From Gaertneriomyces semiglobifer (taxonomy: Eukaryota > Chytridiomycota > Chytridiomycetes > Spizellomycetales > Spizellomycetaceae), in NCBI GenBank assembly GCA_025558075.1, contig JAHLKF010000007.1, forward strand, positions 496,001 to 560,000: DNA of 64,000 nt, written 5' to 3'. The notes under the pieces are model-generated. The model did no database searches and was not told where the DNA came from. It saw nothing but the letters and a program-made list of their open reading frames with translations. Below, one piece after another: positions 12,832 to 23,355 of the stretch. The stretch's first letter is position 1; each line of letters opens with the position of its first letter. Position numbers and translations under genes: made by a program.

Positions 12832-14523
12832 TATGGTCGCCGTCTTAGATCCGTCTTTGCTACAAATAATCATACGCTGTTGATAGCTTTCGCCTTTACT
12901 TTCGGCGCGGGGTATATGACTGGTCAGCATTATTTACGGTCCACCCACGGACCAGCAATGACAGCGCCGCTCAAAAGGATACCAAGATCGTCGGTAAAAG
13001 CAACTCCCTGGTGGGAAGGGACGATTGAGGAAGCAACCTGTTGTGATGGCAAAAGGTCAGTATGAAGAAGTCCTATCCGCACTGTTGGCATCGGTGACGC
13101 ACCGCAATGCTGAAGAGGAAAGTGTCCAATAAGGTCCGTACGGACTCTCGAATGTAGTGCTTGTTGAATACGGATTGATGAGGTGCTGTTCATCAAATGG
13201 AACTTGCAGACGTCAGGCGATCGCTTTGAACCTATAGAGGCCAGATGGAAAAGAAATCATCAATTGTGTCCTACTCTGACGGCTCAAATGGAGCACACTC
13301 CCAAAGCAATCCCTTCAAAGACGCATGGAAGAGTCCGAATGTTGCTGCGGATCACCCACCTGCCGGGCCTTCCGTTAGCTCGCCTGTCCTGCACTGTATA
13401 ACAATTTGAGGGTAGACTGCATGCGACGACCTCGAATGGTGTCACACAAAATGAAATATGTAGAAGAGTGCTTAGTTCTGCCTAGCAAGTACGGGACACC
13501 GGTATGTCGTAAACGCCAAAGTAGCTGTCGTTCTGGAACTTTTGCTAGTGGTCGTCCTTCTCCCCCGTCTCGATTCGAAATAGCCCTGTGTGTCGACAAA
13601 TCAACGCTGACGGGCAGTAACCCCCCTGTCGTCCTGGTCGTTTTCCGTAGCCCGGATGTATGTGCTTGTATGGCTCATTCGTCGGCCTGCTGCAAACTGG
13701 GCGAACCATTAATCCCACGGCCAACGGGGGGAAGCCTATCACACGCTAACATGACTGTGCCGGTGTGCGACTCACTGTTGCTGCGGAAACAGGCGACGAA
13801 CATTGGGAATTAATGGAAACGACGGCGAACGACGACGAACAACGACGACGAATGCGAACGGAGGGTGGATGGAGGGAAGGAAGATGCAGGACGATGGCAA
13901 GCGCCCGTCGGATTGGGATTGTGAGGTTGTCCCGATGGCAATGGTCCGCCGAGCGGGCGGGAGGGCACTCACCTTCTTCGTTCACTACAAAATGGTAGGG
14001 TGAACACCCCCGCTTGCAGATCGTGCAGTCGTCCACCATACGTTATTCTCTTCGTTCCTGTCATTTTCATTATGGGTCTCGCCTCGCCCTTACGTCTGCT
14101 CTCCCTCATTTTTGACAGGTCGTGTTCCACGCGTTGCCACTAGTAGCATGCAAACGCATATGATGGGGGACTGACTGCGAGCTTTTCGTACAGAAACGTC
14201 AATGGCTGTGTGTTTGGGCAGTGTAACTAGGTGAAGCCACCCTTAGTGGTCGTTGAGCACCACGAGCGGGTGTACTCCGTCCAAGCGTCGTTCTGGCACC
14301 AATTTGCTCGAGTCCGGTCTTTAAGCCAACAGACCCGTCTTTTCGGTCATTGCCGCCATCAAAGGCCGTAATATCTGCTTCAGAGTGCATACGCCGCTTT
14401 GTCTATCTACAAGCAAAGGTCGTTTCCGCGCCGTCTCGAAACTCATAGCACACAAGCGCATCGCGACAACACGAACCATTACCAACCATTCTGCCGGCAC
14501 CGTCATTGCAGAGAAAGGCGGGA
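12832..14523. other. Divergent intergenic region, 1.7 kb
   Basis: Lies between the starts of NST1 (-) and the RasGEF gene (+), so it should contain both promoters and 5' UTRs. A GAC/GAA-rich triplet stretch is seen at about 13818-13856. The short ORFs here on both strands are mutually overlapping, lack domains and are best left out. Confidence 0.5.
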
Positions 14524-17122
14524 ATGGGCCGCTCTGGTTCAGAGACGCTTCCGCCACCACTCTTGTTCCCGCGGCTGAGGACAATGCCAGTCAACGCTGG
14601 TAACAACGCGTCCGACTCATCCGACGACAGTACCGACTCTGGAAGCCCTCTCACACCGCTTCTACCGCCACTGCCCAGACCATTTCCATCCTACTTGTAC
14701 GAGAACGAGCATGCAAGATTGGTCCAGGACTGCGACGCGAATGATGTGTCAGCTACTGCCGGCAGTGCCCGTACATTGACCGAGGACGGGCGGGCAGATC
14801 ATCCCAACAGCGCTTGCGACCAAACTTCAGCGGCCGAATCCAACTCACACTTATCCTATTTTCATTTTGCTAGCGGCACACCAACCCAGTCGCCTACGCG
14901 GGAGCATCAAAGTCATTGCGGATCCTCTGGCCAGGTTCTTCAAGATCAGGCTACATATCATGTCGCCGAGCAGCGCCCTACACCCACCGATGATGCTGAG
15001 CGTTGGAACACGGTCATCGAGACGGTGTCCGGGTGGATCGGGAAGCTCGACTATATGCGGATACAGAGGACGGCGCGGTCGCCAAGAAGTGACCAAAGTT
15101 TATCTGCAGGCGAACACAAACAGTTTCCGGACACTATGTCGGATCCTGGCTATTCGTCTGCTACTTTTTCTCAGGAAAATTCTATTGCATCCTCTGATGG
15201 TACATTTGGCCAAAGGTCACTTGGCTTCAATTCCCCGAGTGCCGGGCACCGGCACCAACCAAGAGCTGCCCCCGATCAACAATTTGGAAGGGGCAATCGC
15301 TTACCCAGCGACGAATGCAAAGCCAATTTTGTTCGTCCCGCTGTAGCATGGCAAACTTGTCCGCAATTGGCAACATCATCAGGTGATGCTGGATGTGCGA
15401 GCAGTCATTCCGTTACCCAGGAATCCCCATCGAACCCATTTGAAGCACCCTCTGGACCGCATAACACGGTATACGAGTATATTGTTGACACAGCAACGAA
15501 AACATATCGAAAGGTGCTGATGGCAGCTACACGAATAGAACTGGTGGCATGTCTGACGAAGGATGCCGGTAAGCACCTGGCGGGCGACCCGTTAATTCAA
15601 TGTGCGCAAGTTCCTCTAACCGCCTTTGCTGTGAAAGATTTTGAATTTGTTTCGTCATTTTTTGTGACGTATCGGGCGTTCCTTTTGCCTGGTGAGCTGA
15701 TGGAGTTGCTAATAGCGCGAATAAGATGGACAGCTCTGCATCCAAGCGACCCCTGCTGCCCAAATATACGGCTTCGGTGGGTGCAAGATAGGGCGGCTAT
15801 CATTGACTTTGACTTACCATATGGTTCAGAACGCTTAGCTTGTTACGCTACTGGCTCGATCACTATTGGGATGTCGACTTTGCCGAATCTTCCACGCTCT
15901 GTGCAGACTTATCAACCCTCCTACATACAGTGACTGAAGGCCTTTCAGAACCTAGAAGCTCCAGTATTGCATGGAAATGCCTGCGAAAGCTTGATGAGAG
16001 ACTGCGGACATGGGATAAGTCCTTGGCATCGACCCAACCACGGGAGTTAATGGCACCCAGATCTTCATCGGAAAGGATATGTGATCATGACGGTCTGGTG
16101 GGTGCATGTCCTGAAGGGCATGTTGGCTGGTCTCGACGCCTGTTTCTACGAAGACGACGAAAACGCTCACCGAACCCGGCCGCTACCAGTTTCCGGTCGA
16201 GCAGAGAGCTAATTGTAGAAGTTCCTCCGGATGTCATCGCCCGTCAACTTTGCCTGATTGAACAGTCTTTATTTGCTGATATTGGTTGGACGGAATTGCT
16301 GGATGTTCAATCATGGCGGCAGAAAATTGGGAGCCGCGAAGCTCACGCTCAAGGGGTTTGGGCAGTCATTGGCAGATTCAATGCGGTACGTGGCGCAAAC
16401 GGGACGTTGCTCCGGTCGATCTACAATGGGCTAATAGCGGATCCCAGACATGTCGCTGGGCTTTGGCTCAAGTAACAATGGCAAAGGGAAGTCACGAGCA
16501 AACGCAACTGCTGGAGAAGCTCATCCAGATTACTCGGGTAAGACTCTCGTAATGACAGTATACAGAGCGATTGAGTTAATGTGAGCTTACACAGTGGTGC
16601 CGCATTTATCATAACTATTCTACGCTATTGTCCCTGCTGCAAGCTCTACAGCACATGGGAGTAGAACACATGCCGGCATCATGGTCCCATGTGGACAAGC
16701 AATGCATTCTGCAACTACAAGAACTGCGTAACTTTGTTTCCACCAAGCATGGTTCTAGAGCTTTGCGGGACGAGCAAATGGCCTGCGTTCAAGACGTCGC
16801 TGTAGATGGATTCGATGCAAGCACTTCATCCTTGCCATGGATTGTAACGGCGCAAGAGCTGGCAGACCCGCCGAAAAAGTACGGGGCTGTACCATTTTTA
16901 GGGCTTTTCCTTAGTGATTTGGTTCTCAATGAGGAAGTCGATTGGTTTGTTGACCCGTACGGTGTCAATGACGCTCCCGCCCAGGACGCCTTGGTAAACT
17001 TTCACAAGGCGCGCAGGTTGGCCACAATCATCAAATACTTTAGGGCATTTCAACAACCACCGAGAAGATACACATTTCAAAACGAGCCAAGCATATGGAA
17101 TAATTTAGTGCAGCTAAACTAG
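14524..17122 (+). CDS. Ras guanine nucleotide exchange factor (CDC25 type)
   Basis: Exchange factor expected to load GTP onto a Ras-family GTPase at a membrane. Exons 14524-15776, 15830-16385, 16448-16537 and 16595-17122 give 808 residues. The first 300 or so residues are Ser/Pro-rich and poorly structured. The RasGEF N-terminal (REM) module follows: FEFVSSFFVTYRAFLLPGEL, then the junction product IRLRTLSLLRYWLDHYW. The catalytic CDC25 domain starts at LIEQSLFADIGWTELL, goes through GVWAVIGRFNA, and includes LLEKLIQITRWCRIYHNY and VPFLGLFLSDLVLNEE; it ends FHKARRLATIIKYFRAFQQP. All three introns (53, 62, 57 bp) are needed to restore these blocks. No SH3 domain is visible, unlike yeast Cdc25. 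An alternative start is the ATG at 14584. Confidence 0.88.
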
Positions 17123-17230
17123 TTTACGGCATATATTAAGTATAGATCATTTCTATGTACATAGTGTTCCAAATGAAATGACTGTACGCTTTCCCATGGC
17201 CACGTGACTTTAATGAGCATGGTGCGCGTG

Positions 17231-17238
17231 TATAAAAG
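17231..17238 (+). promoter_or_regulatory. TATA box in front of decayed gene
   Basis: TATAAAAG lies 82 bp upstream of an ATG at 17313 and is followed by a pyrimidine-rich stretch (CTTTGCTCCTTCCCCC), as is common in fungal core promoters. The gene behind it appears dead. Confidence 0.4.
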
Positions 17239-17312
17239 GCACCATCGCGCTTTGCTCCTTCCCCCACATTCCCATCCATATCAACCATCTATCCTTACAA
17301 CCACTAGTTATT

Positions 17313-17840
17313 ATGTTCAACACTGTCAGGTTTGAAGAGCGTTTGGCGCACTCTACAAGACGTGGTCAAGGATGAGACGCATTGTGAGCGTTGCATGCAG
17401 AAAGATGTAAGCGCAGTCTCGCATTTCCCAGATCCCTTTCCAGAAGGTAGTGGCTGACTTGAGGCTCTGCTAGGCAAAGATCGCTAGCCTAAAGGCAGAG
17501 CAGGTCACCTAGTGAAAGCAAACGAACGGCTAACAACGGCTCTCGAAGAGTCTTTGTTGGTTGCAGAGAAATTGGCTGTATGTATCAGTGCATCATTGTG
17601 TTCGTGTCGACCATGGCTTTTGTAACCAGTCTCATCATCCGCTTTAGGCTGGACGGACGCGACATGCCGCTGACAAGGTTGAGGTGCCGAAGCGTCAACG
17701 GACAAAAGAGGACTTGCCCGAATGGACACCTCCTACTGCCGATCAGATGAACGTAAATGCTCGTGGAGAGCGAAAAACCGTGGAAGTCAGCTCTTGGAGC
17801 ATACCGCTCGTGGAGAGCAAAAAACCGTGAAAGCTTACTA
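17313..17840 (+). pseudogene. Decayed gene for a coiled-coil protein
   Basis: Coding-like blocks follow one another in order but cannot be joined without breaks. After the ATG at 17313 (MFNTV) a one-base frame change is needed to reach SVWRTLQDVVKDETHCERCM (about 17340-17405). A GTAAGC donor and an acceptor at about 17443 lead to DKVVADLRLC, an in-frame TAG, then AKIASLKAEQVT. Another frame change leads to VKANERLTTALEESLLVAEK (from 17512). A GTATGT...TTTAG intron (about 17579-17646) then leads to RTRHAADKVEVPKRQRTKED and WTPPTADQMN, with a stop near 17835. The middle looks like a dimeric coiled coil. Family unknown. Plausible splice sites plus an internal stop and frame shifts point to a recently dead gene; a misread model with more introns is possible. 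Confidence 0.4.
17760..17833. repeat. Two 27-bp direct repeats
   Basis: Two near-identical 27-bp units, 17760-17786 and 17807-17833, both starting CTCGTGGAGAGC and ending in CCGTGGAAG or CCGTGAAAG, separated by 20 bp. They fall in the last coding-like block of the decayed gene. Confidence 0.7.
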
Positions 17841-18033
17841 ACGAACTGGATGCCATAGGAACCAGAAACGAGGATTGAACCCTCACCCTTCCAGTGCGAC
17901 GTCTCGTACGTCCTCTTTTGAAGAACCCCATTGACTTCACAGTGCATTTGTAACTCTGGTGTTGCTTTTATTCTAGTGGCTGGACGGAAGATGTGATGTC
18001 TTCTTTGGCGGCCTTGGATGAAAAATGGCACGT

Positions 18034-18210
18034 TTTACTGTTTGGTGGCCCCGTTGCGTCCTTGAGTGAGCGTGATCTCCACCTGATCTGATTCGTGTCG
18101 TCGGGCTACGTAGCGGGCACTTTGTGGGGGGTAGTCGGGGTTCAACGTACGCGATGCCTTTCACTGTTGGGTGGTGCTGTTGCATCCTTGAGTGAATGTG
18201 ATCCCCACCT
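18034..18210. repeat. Diverged direct repeat of about 55 bp
   Basis: Segments 18034-18092 and 18159-18210 share the order ACTGTTTGGTGG / CACTGTTGGGTGG, then GTTGC(G/A)TCCTTGAGTGA, then a GTGATC-CCACCTGATCTGAT core. Several substitutions separate them, so the duplication is not recent. It lies between the decayed coiled-coil gene and the truncated methyltransferase. Confidence 0.6.
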
Positions 18211-18300
18211 GATCTGATCGGTGTTCCGGGACCTACGTTCTACATCCTTGTGAGTACCTTGCACCGGTGTCCGCGTCCTGTAGTTGCTGCTTTGGATGCT

Positions 18301-18914
18301 GTGCTCTGGTTAGCAGAATGGGTATGTATGGGTCAGTTGGTGTAAGACAGGTTTCCACTTCATAGATCTCACGATGTTTGTTCCCTGTAGTGCGAAAAGC
18401 ACCCAATTATTTCGGGAACAAGGCTAGCGAAGAGTGTTTAATGGGTGTGGCTTTGAGGACAGTTGGTTTTGAGGTAGTCGAGTGGGAGGATGTTGCCTCT
18501 CCTGACTCGCCTCTGCAAGGTGCTCAAGAGCCTTGGTATGTGCCGCTCAAGGGCTCATACTCGTTGAAGTTGGACAACATCCACTGGTGGAGAATGACGC
18601 TCATGGGTCGATGATCAGTGTGTTGTGACGATGATTGATGCCATGGCATGCACCTGATGTGTGTATGCGATCAGGAATATGGATACCATGGTGTTTGGAC
18701 TCGCGACTCTTCGCATTGCTCCCAGTGGTACCCGTCAACCCTTCTCAACCTTGCAGCTGACAACCTGGTCCGCGGAGGGGAACTGAACATCTTCACTCCC
18801 ATGTTGTTCTTCCTTGCTCGCGGACCGCTCAATGCCGAAACCGATCCCGGTTGGCCACTAAGCTTCCTCAAGTGCCTTGAGCGAATCTACTGTGTCGGTT
18901 GGACACCTGGTTGA
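18301..18914 (+). pseudogene. ERG6: Truncated sterol 24-C-methyltransferase
   Basis: Only the C-terminal third of a sterol 24-C-methyltransferase (Erg6/SMT, ergosterol pathway, ER) is present. Blocks in order: LWLAEW (18304-18321), SEECLMGVALRTVGFEVVEW (18426-18485), PWYVPLKGSYSL and HWWRMTLMGR (up to 18612, then TGA), DTMVFGLATLRIAPSGTRQ in another frame (about 18680-18736), and STLLNLAADNLVRGGELNIF plus TPMLFFLARGP in a third (about 18738-18830). A GTATGT...CTGTAG intron could link the first two blocks, but the later frame changes have no clear splice sites. The SAM-binding motif and the N-terminal half were not found in the preceding kilobase. The gene copy therefore looks both truncated and frame-broken; a full copy is presumably elsewhere in the genome. 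Confidence 0.7.
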
Positions 18915-19086
18915 ATGTAAACTGATGAAATCTGTGGGCTTAAGCTATAAAATTATTTTTACGATCTCAAATATTCGGATACTCTCTTGACCGTGCCAAT
19001 AAGACACCCCATAGATCCGACTGCGACGGACACCGCTTGCGAGAAAACGGTCCTCTACATCTCCATAACCGCGTCTGAAATTCTGA

Positions 19087-19671
19087 AAACTCAAAACTCG
19101 GCGCGATAGAGAAACATATGCTAGTAAGCTAGCCGGAAACCGGACCTTTGCCCCAGCTGCTGATAGCGTTCCATTGCGAGGTCCTCTAGCGAGGACTACC
19201 GGCGAAAGGGTTCCTCGACTATCGTCTCCTCGCTGCCTACCACGCGGATCGCGCATCCTCCTTTTCTCCTCGCATATCCTTCGGCGCCGCCGGGTTCTTG
19301 GAGACTGGAACGATGCCGGGCGAACAATGCGATTCCAGACCTCGAGCAAAACAGTCGGGTTTCGCAAACTGTTCAGCAGAAACAGGATCCCGTGCTTTTT
19401 ACTAGACGAATATCGAACATCCTCCCGTTGTCTGTACTGTGAAGGCGAGTTGGTCCATTCTTGACCTTGGCGACGTGTACAAGGAGCCACGGAAAAAGTC
19501 CACGGTTTGCTGGGTTGTCCCAGCCCTGGCAGCAACAATGCCCACAGACTCCTGAAGATGAAGCTGTTCAACCGAGACGTGCGTAGCACCCACAACACGG
19601 TCAAGATTGTTCAATTCATGCTGGATCATGATGGATGTCGACCCCCTATCTCTAGTAGAATAAGGACATAG
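19087..19671 (+). pseudogene. Fanzor (TnpB-like RNA-guided nuclease) C-terminal relic
   Basis: A single reading frame from 19087 to a TAG at 19669-19671 is broken only by a TGA at 19462-19464. It encodes VLGDWNDAGRTMRFQ and VGFRKLFSRN (19294-19386), then FLLDEYRTSSRCLYC (19396-19440), and after the TGA, VHGLLGC (from 19498) and LFNRDVRSTHNTVKIVQFML (about 19561-19620). This order matches the end of Fanzor/TnpB nucleases: the RuvC-II glutamate (DEYRTS), a zinc ribbon starting C-x2-C, and the RuvC-III aspartate (NRDV). The second zinc-ribbon cysteine pair looks degraded (one Cys left). The N-terminal half, with the first RuvC aspartate, is not found upstream. I judge it a dead, truncated copy; the strand-opposed 219-codon ORF over it is a shadow. 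Confidence 0.65.
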
Positions 19672-20147
19672 CTTTAGACTATTACTTTCTCCAGAGTGGT
19701 TACCTGCCACTCTATCTGTAAATACGTCTGAAGTGGTTGTGCGAACGCAAGTTCATCCCGTTACTTGCAGTCCAAACGGTCGTAGAAATCTTGGCGGATC
19801 AACTTGACGCGTACAAGCGACGCTTCAATCAACCCAAGAGGGAAGATTGAACGATCGACAACAACAACAACACAACCAAGCGACGACTTGTCGTTTTTAT
19901 TATTGAGCGGGTTTGCACGCATCCATCGTTGTTAGGAGTGGATTGACATCATGAAGCGGAAATGACTGAGACACCCGCCGGGTTAAGCGGCCCGCGTTCG
20001 TTGATGTGCCCTCTTGAATCGAACGGCGTTCTGATGAAGGTTCCATGCCGGCGAACCTTCTTCTACGCCATACTGCAGGAGCAGTGCATCATTTACAGTT
20101 TAATCGTAATGCGTCAATAGTATGTCTACGCCGGCTTCGTTTTTACC
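19672..20147. other. Non-coding stretch before homeobox gene
   Basis: No gene of standard length. A 41-codon open stretch ends at a TGA near 19850 (reads ...DQLDAYKRRFNQPKRED) and could be the tail of a lost gene. A CAA-rich run (CAACAACAACAACA) is seen at 19858-19872. The rest should include the promoter of the homeodomain gene. Confidence 0.35.
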
Positions 20148-21080
20148 ATGCAACCAAGACAAAGCCACCTGCGAAAGGAACGGGACTTCACCCAACGTCC
20201 GTTCTCGAATTTTTCAACGTCATATGATGAAGAATCCCATACTAGTCGAGCAGCTCGATCAAAACCTCACAATGCAGTCAGCTCAGAAAAGGTGCTTGGC
20301 CTTGAATCTCCCCCGCCGAGCCAGATTTTTCCGTCCCATCCACCGTGGGGCATGACAGGATCTGAAAAACAGCACCAGCGTATCGTTGGCCAAAGGAAAC
20401 GTCAAGGCCCACCTCAACTGACCTTTGTTCACTCTACGATGGATGATGTCGCTGAGCAGATTCGCAAAGAGGAGTCTCAACCCAAGAAACGACGCGCGAA
20501 AACGCAGGATTGGCAACGAGAAATTCTTATGCGGATATTTGACACTGAGACTGTTATGCCTGGCCCAGAAAGGCGGCAGGAGATTGCTGCGATGGTTTGC
20601 ATGCAGCCCAGGACTGTTCAAGTATGGTTTCAGAACCGACGCGCCAAATTCCGTGCAGCGGGAAAAGACCGAACCCCGACATCACGAGAAACCTCTCCGC
20701 AACCAGAACATACTGCTAGGGTGCTCGCATCCAGTTCCTCAAGTGCAGTCAATCGTCCTGCAAATCAGGCGAGTCAGATCCTGCCGCAGCGCTGTTCAAA
20801 CCAGCACTTTGATGAGACTCCTGCGGCGCATGATTCGTCTTTGGAGGCAATGTTTTATGACCCCCCAGGTTGCTTTTCAACACATGACCCTATTCAGAAA
20901 ACGACACTTGAAGCCCAGAGTGACATTGACCCGGATACCCTGCTCGCCTTGCAGTCCGGCGGTGATGAGCATATGGTGCAGTCGCTCCAAGGCGCTAGCT
21001 CTTTTCCCACGCGTCCCACACCCGGAACGACATCAGAACTGGAATATGCGTTGTATAACAAGGGTTATGGATCTCAGTAA
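20148..21080 (+). CDS. Homeodomain transcription factor
   Basis: Intronless ORF of 310 residues. The homeodomain spans about residues 113-171: basic N-terminal arm KKRRAKTQDWQ, helix 1-2 sequence including MRIFDTETVMPGPERRQEIA, and recognition helix RTVQVWFQNRRAKFR. It has Gln at homeodomain position 50 and the invariant Trp, Phe, Asn and Arg of helix 3. The spacing is that of a typical 60-residue homeodomain and not the three-residue-longer TALE type. The rest is Ser/Pro/Gln-rich, as in fungal activators. Expected to bind DNA in the nucleus; targets unknown. An ATG at 20122 opens a different frame of 77 codons that overlaps the start, so it may act as an upstream ORF that lowers translation. 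Confidence 0.85.
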   Translation: MQPRQSHLRKERDFTQRPFSNFSTSYDEESHTSRAARSKPHNAVSSEKVLGLESPPPSQIFPSHPPWGMTGSEKQHQRIVGQRKRQGPPQLTFVHSTMDDVAEQIRKEESQPKKRRAKTQDWQREILMRIFDTETVMPGPERRQEIAAMVCMQPRTVQVWFQNRRAKFRAAGKDRTPTSRETSPQPEHTARVLASSSSSAVNRPANQASQILPQRCSNQHFDETPAAHDSSLEAMFYDPPGCFSTHDPIQKTTLEAQSDIDPDTLLALQSGGDEHMVQSLQGASSFPTRPTPGTTSELEYALYNKGYGSQ

Positions 21081-21471
21081 AGGTGGAGACGGGCCGTTCT
21101 GCAACTTCAATTATAATGGCAAATATAACGTCGTGTTGTTGCAAATCGATGATGCTGCAGCAGGTCTTGTATCAAGTATTCGAATTTTCTGCGCAGTTGT
21201 AAATGGATAGACTATTTTTGGAAGCACAATCTTCCTACTGCGATACTACATCCGATCGTAATCCTATTATAACGGTATAGCTCTCTGATCGGTCCCACCA
21301 GCTCCTCCTCCCTATCACCGGTGGTTCCAACATGGTTCCCTGACATTGCTTCTCGCAATTCTACAATCGTTGGTATCCCGAAATCCTCCTGGTGCTCACC
21401 CTCCTCCTCCTCGAATCACCTATCGAGACAGGGTTGATGACCAGCTTAATGGGCTTGGTCAGGTGCTTCGA
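21081..21471. other. Convergent 3' region
   Basis: Separates the 3' ends of the homeodomain gene (+) and the 7TM receptor gene (-). No supported gene or RNA seen. Confidence 0.5.
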
Positions 21472-22692
21472 TTAAACGATCGAAGGCTGGAGCCTGTCCT
21501 TAGAATTGCTAGCCTGGAGCCGGTCCTTAGAATTGCCAATTGCAGTGAGTGCACTTGCAATATTGCCACCTTTACGACCAATACTGTGCGATTTTTGTCC
21601 CGACTTGCCGTCCCCCGACGAACTGGTGGTCAAATCGCTGACAGCTGCCGCTGTCTTCTCGTTATAGATGTATACCAAGCAATTCATCGTTCCCCCGGAG
21701 TTGACGGTTGCTAGGCCAACGAAGTAAAAGAACTTGTTCACCGCACTAACGTCATCGTGCCACAGGAAGAGGTTGATAAGGATGATTGTTGGAATATACT
21801 GGACGCACGAAATGATGGCGAAGTTGAGCTAAAAAAGCAAACGTTTAGCACGTGGCCCCAATGGTCGACCTGCAGTTCTCAATGACACAAACCATTCGCG
21901 CATCCGCCATGTTGGTCTTGTGCTCTCGCACTTGCTCTCGGGTATGCTTCTTGATATCTTGTGTGGCTGCCCGGATCTTGCGGCGTATACTATGAGTTGT
22001 CAACAATACCACAAGCGTTGTGGTTAACAGATACAACGCTGTCAAAATACGTCAGTGAATCAAGTCGGCTTGGGCTTCGGCGGCCCAGCGGATCAATAGA
22101 ACTCACCTGTTATCACCCACATCACCCGTCCAGGCGTATTGCCAACGTTGAAAATCACAAAGTACGGGCCCGGCCCAAACGCATCTGATCCCAATCCTGC
22201 AATCATAATGCTCAAGACCACAGCCATAACCGCTGCCTGCAACTTCCACTCGTATTTTCCCAAAGGCAACCTCCGCTGAAGAATGATCTTCAAATAACAC
22301 TGCACTGCTAGAAGCAGCTGACAAGTGACTTGATATCCCCAACCACAAATCACTATAGCACCGAGTAGCCGGCCGATCGGGGCGCTTGGGTAGCGCTTGT
22401 GTGCAGTAACAACGACATGATCGCAGAGGTGCACACATGCAAAGACCAGATTGGATAGGCAAAGGTATACCGGGAATCGTTCGTACAGGGTCGAAAGCGC
22501 CTTCGTTCGCACGCTGTTTATGATGACATAACAGGAACCGATGAACGTGAAGAGTATGCAAATGATGGCAACAGAATGGATGGCGTAGAAAATCTTCAGA
22601 TTATTCCCCACGACTGCACTTGATCCCGCACGGTACCCCTCAAACTCAGAAAAGCCTGTCATGTTGCTGTGCTTGCGATCAAGCGTCGGCAA
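21472..22692 (-). CDS. Seven-transmembrane receptor (GPCR-like)
   Basis: Exons 22692-22107, 22038-21893 and 21828-21472 give 362 residues. The hydrophobic segments, in order, are AIICILFTFIGSCYVII, FPVYLCLSNLVFACVHL, LLGAIVICGWGYQVTCQLLL, LQAAVMAVVLSIMIAGLG, MWVITALYLLTTTLVVLL (made by the first splice), FAIISCVQYIPTIILINLFL and FFYFVGLATVNSGGTMNCLV. That makes seven helices with a short N-terminus (an NMT glycosylation site) outside and a cytoplasmic tail. Basic loops (HSIRRKIRAATQDIKKH) sit on the cytoplasmic side, as in G-protein coupled receptors. No retinal-binding lysine pattern was noticed in the last helix, so it is not an obvious opsin. Ligand unknown. The tail contains a short tandem duplication (SKDRLQA/SKDRLQP). 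An RGS protein gene lies 15 kb away. Confidence 0.75.
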
Positions 22693-23355
22693 AGATCCTT
22701 CATTTTGTTTATATGTACCCTCATCATTACTTCTTCATTTGCGGAAAAAAACACACCGCCATGCCTCTAGTTCATCGTTTTGATAGTGTAGTCCTCTGGT
22801 TGAAAGGTTGAAGGATGAGCATATTGATACGTCCATTTGGCTGTCAGATACGCTCCAGGTGCAACGGTGGTGCGACGTTCAGTCTCCATAAGGCTTACTC
22901 CGGAGGCTGATGCATAGCCGTACACATCGGAATGCATGTCAAAGCCGCCTATTGATGAAAGGCCATGTTGACCAAGCACGACGGGCAATTGTGAATTCCG
23001 CTTGGCACGCGAGTTAATCAAGCGTTAAATTTAGTTACTGTCACATTCTATCGAGACAAAGGTCCCACCCAACCGTCATAATTTCGTACGTAATCGGGTC
23101 GCTAATAAAAGGATGGATAAGTACGCACCACCCGTGCTGAACAGATTAAGCCGTCATTGTGGTAGGAATGTGTGCAACAGTTCCACCAATTGTAGTCATT
23201 GCTGTCTTTTTGTGGGTTCGTAAGATGCGCCACTCTACGCTATTTCTTTTCTAGTTTCTGTCTTAAACATATGCGCATGTTGTTACAGTAAATGCCATGT
23301 TGGCCTATTCGCGGTGTAGGCCAAGAAGTCCCGAGGGTGCCCTAGTGAATTGACG
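22693..23355. other. Intergenic between receptor and TRP genes
   Basis: Both neighbours are on the minus strand, so this holds the receptor's promoter. An 84-codon minus-strand ORF (23021-22767) has a balanced composition but no homology I recognise and no clear splice partner; I do not call it a gene. Confidence 0.4.

Noticed and set aside
17855..17930. GGGTTCAATCC on the minus strand, like a tRNA T-loop
   Set aside because: The stem does not pair in the required 5+7+5 arrangement, and no anticodon or D arm is present.
18945..19604. 219-codon minus-strand ORF, Arg-rich
   Set aside because: It overlaps the Fanzor frame on the plus strand, has no domain, and its composition is that of an antisense shadow.
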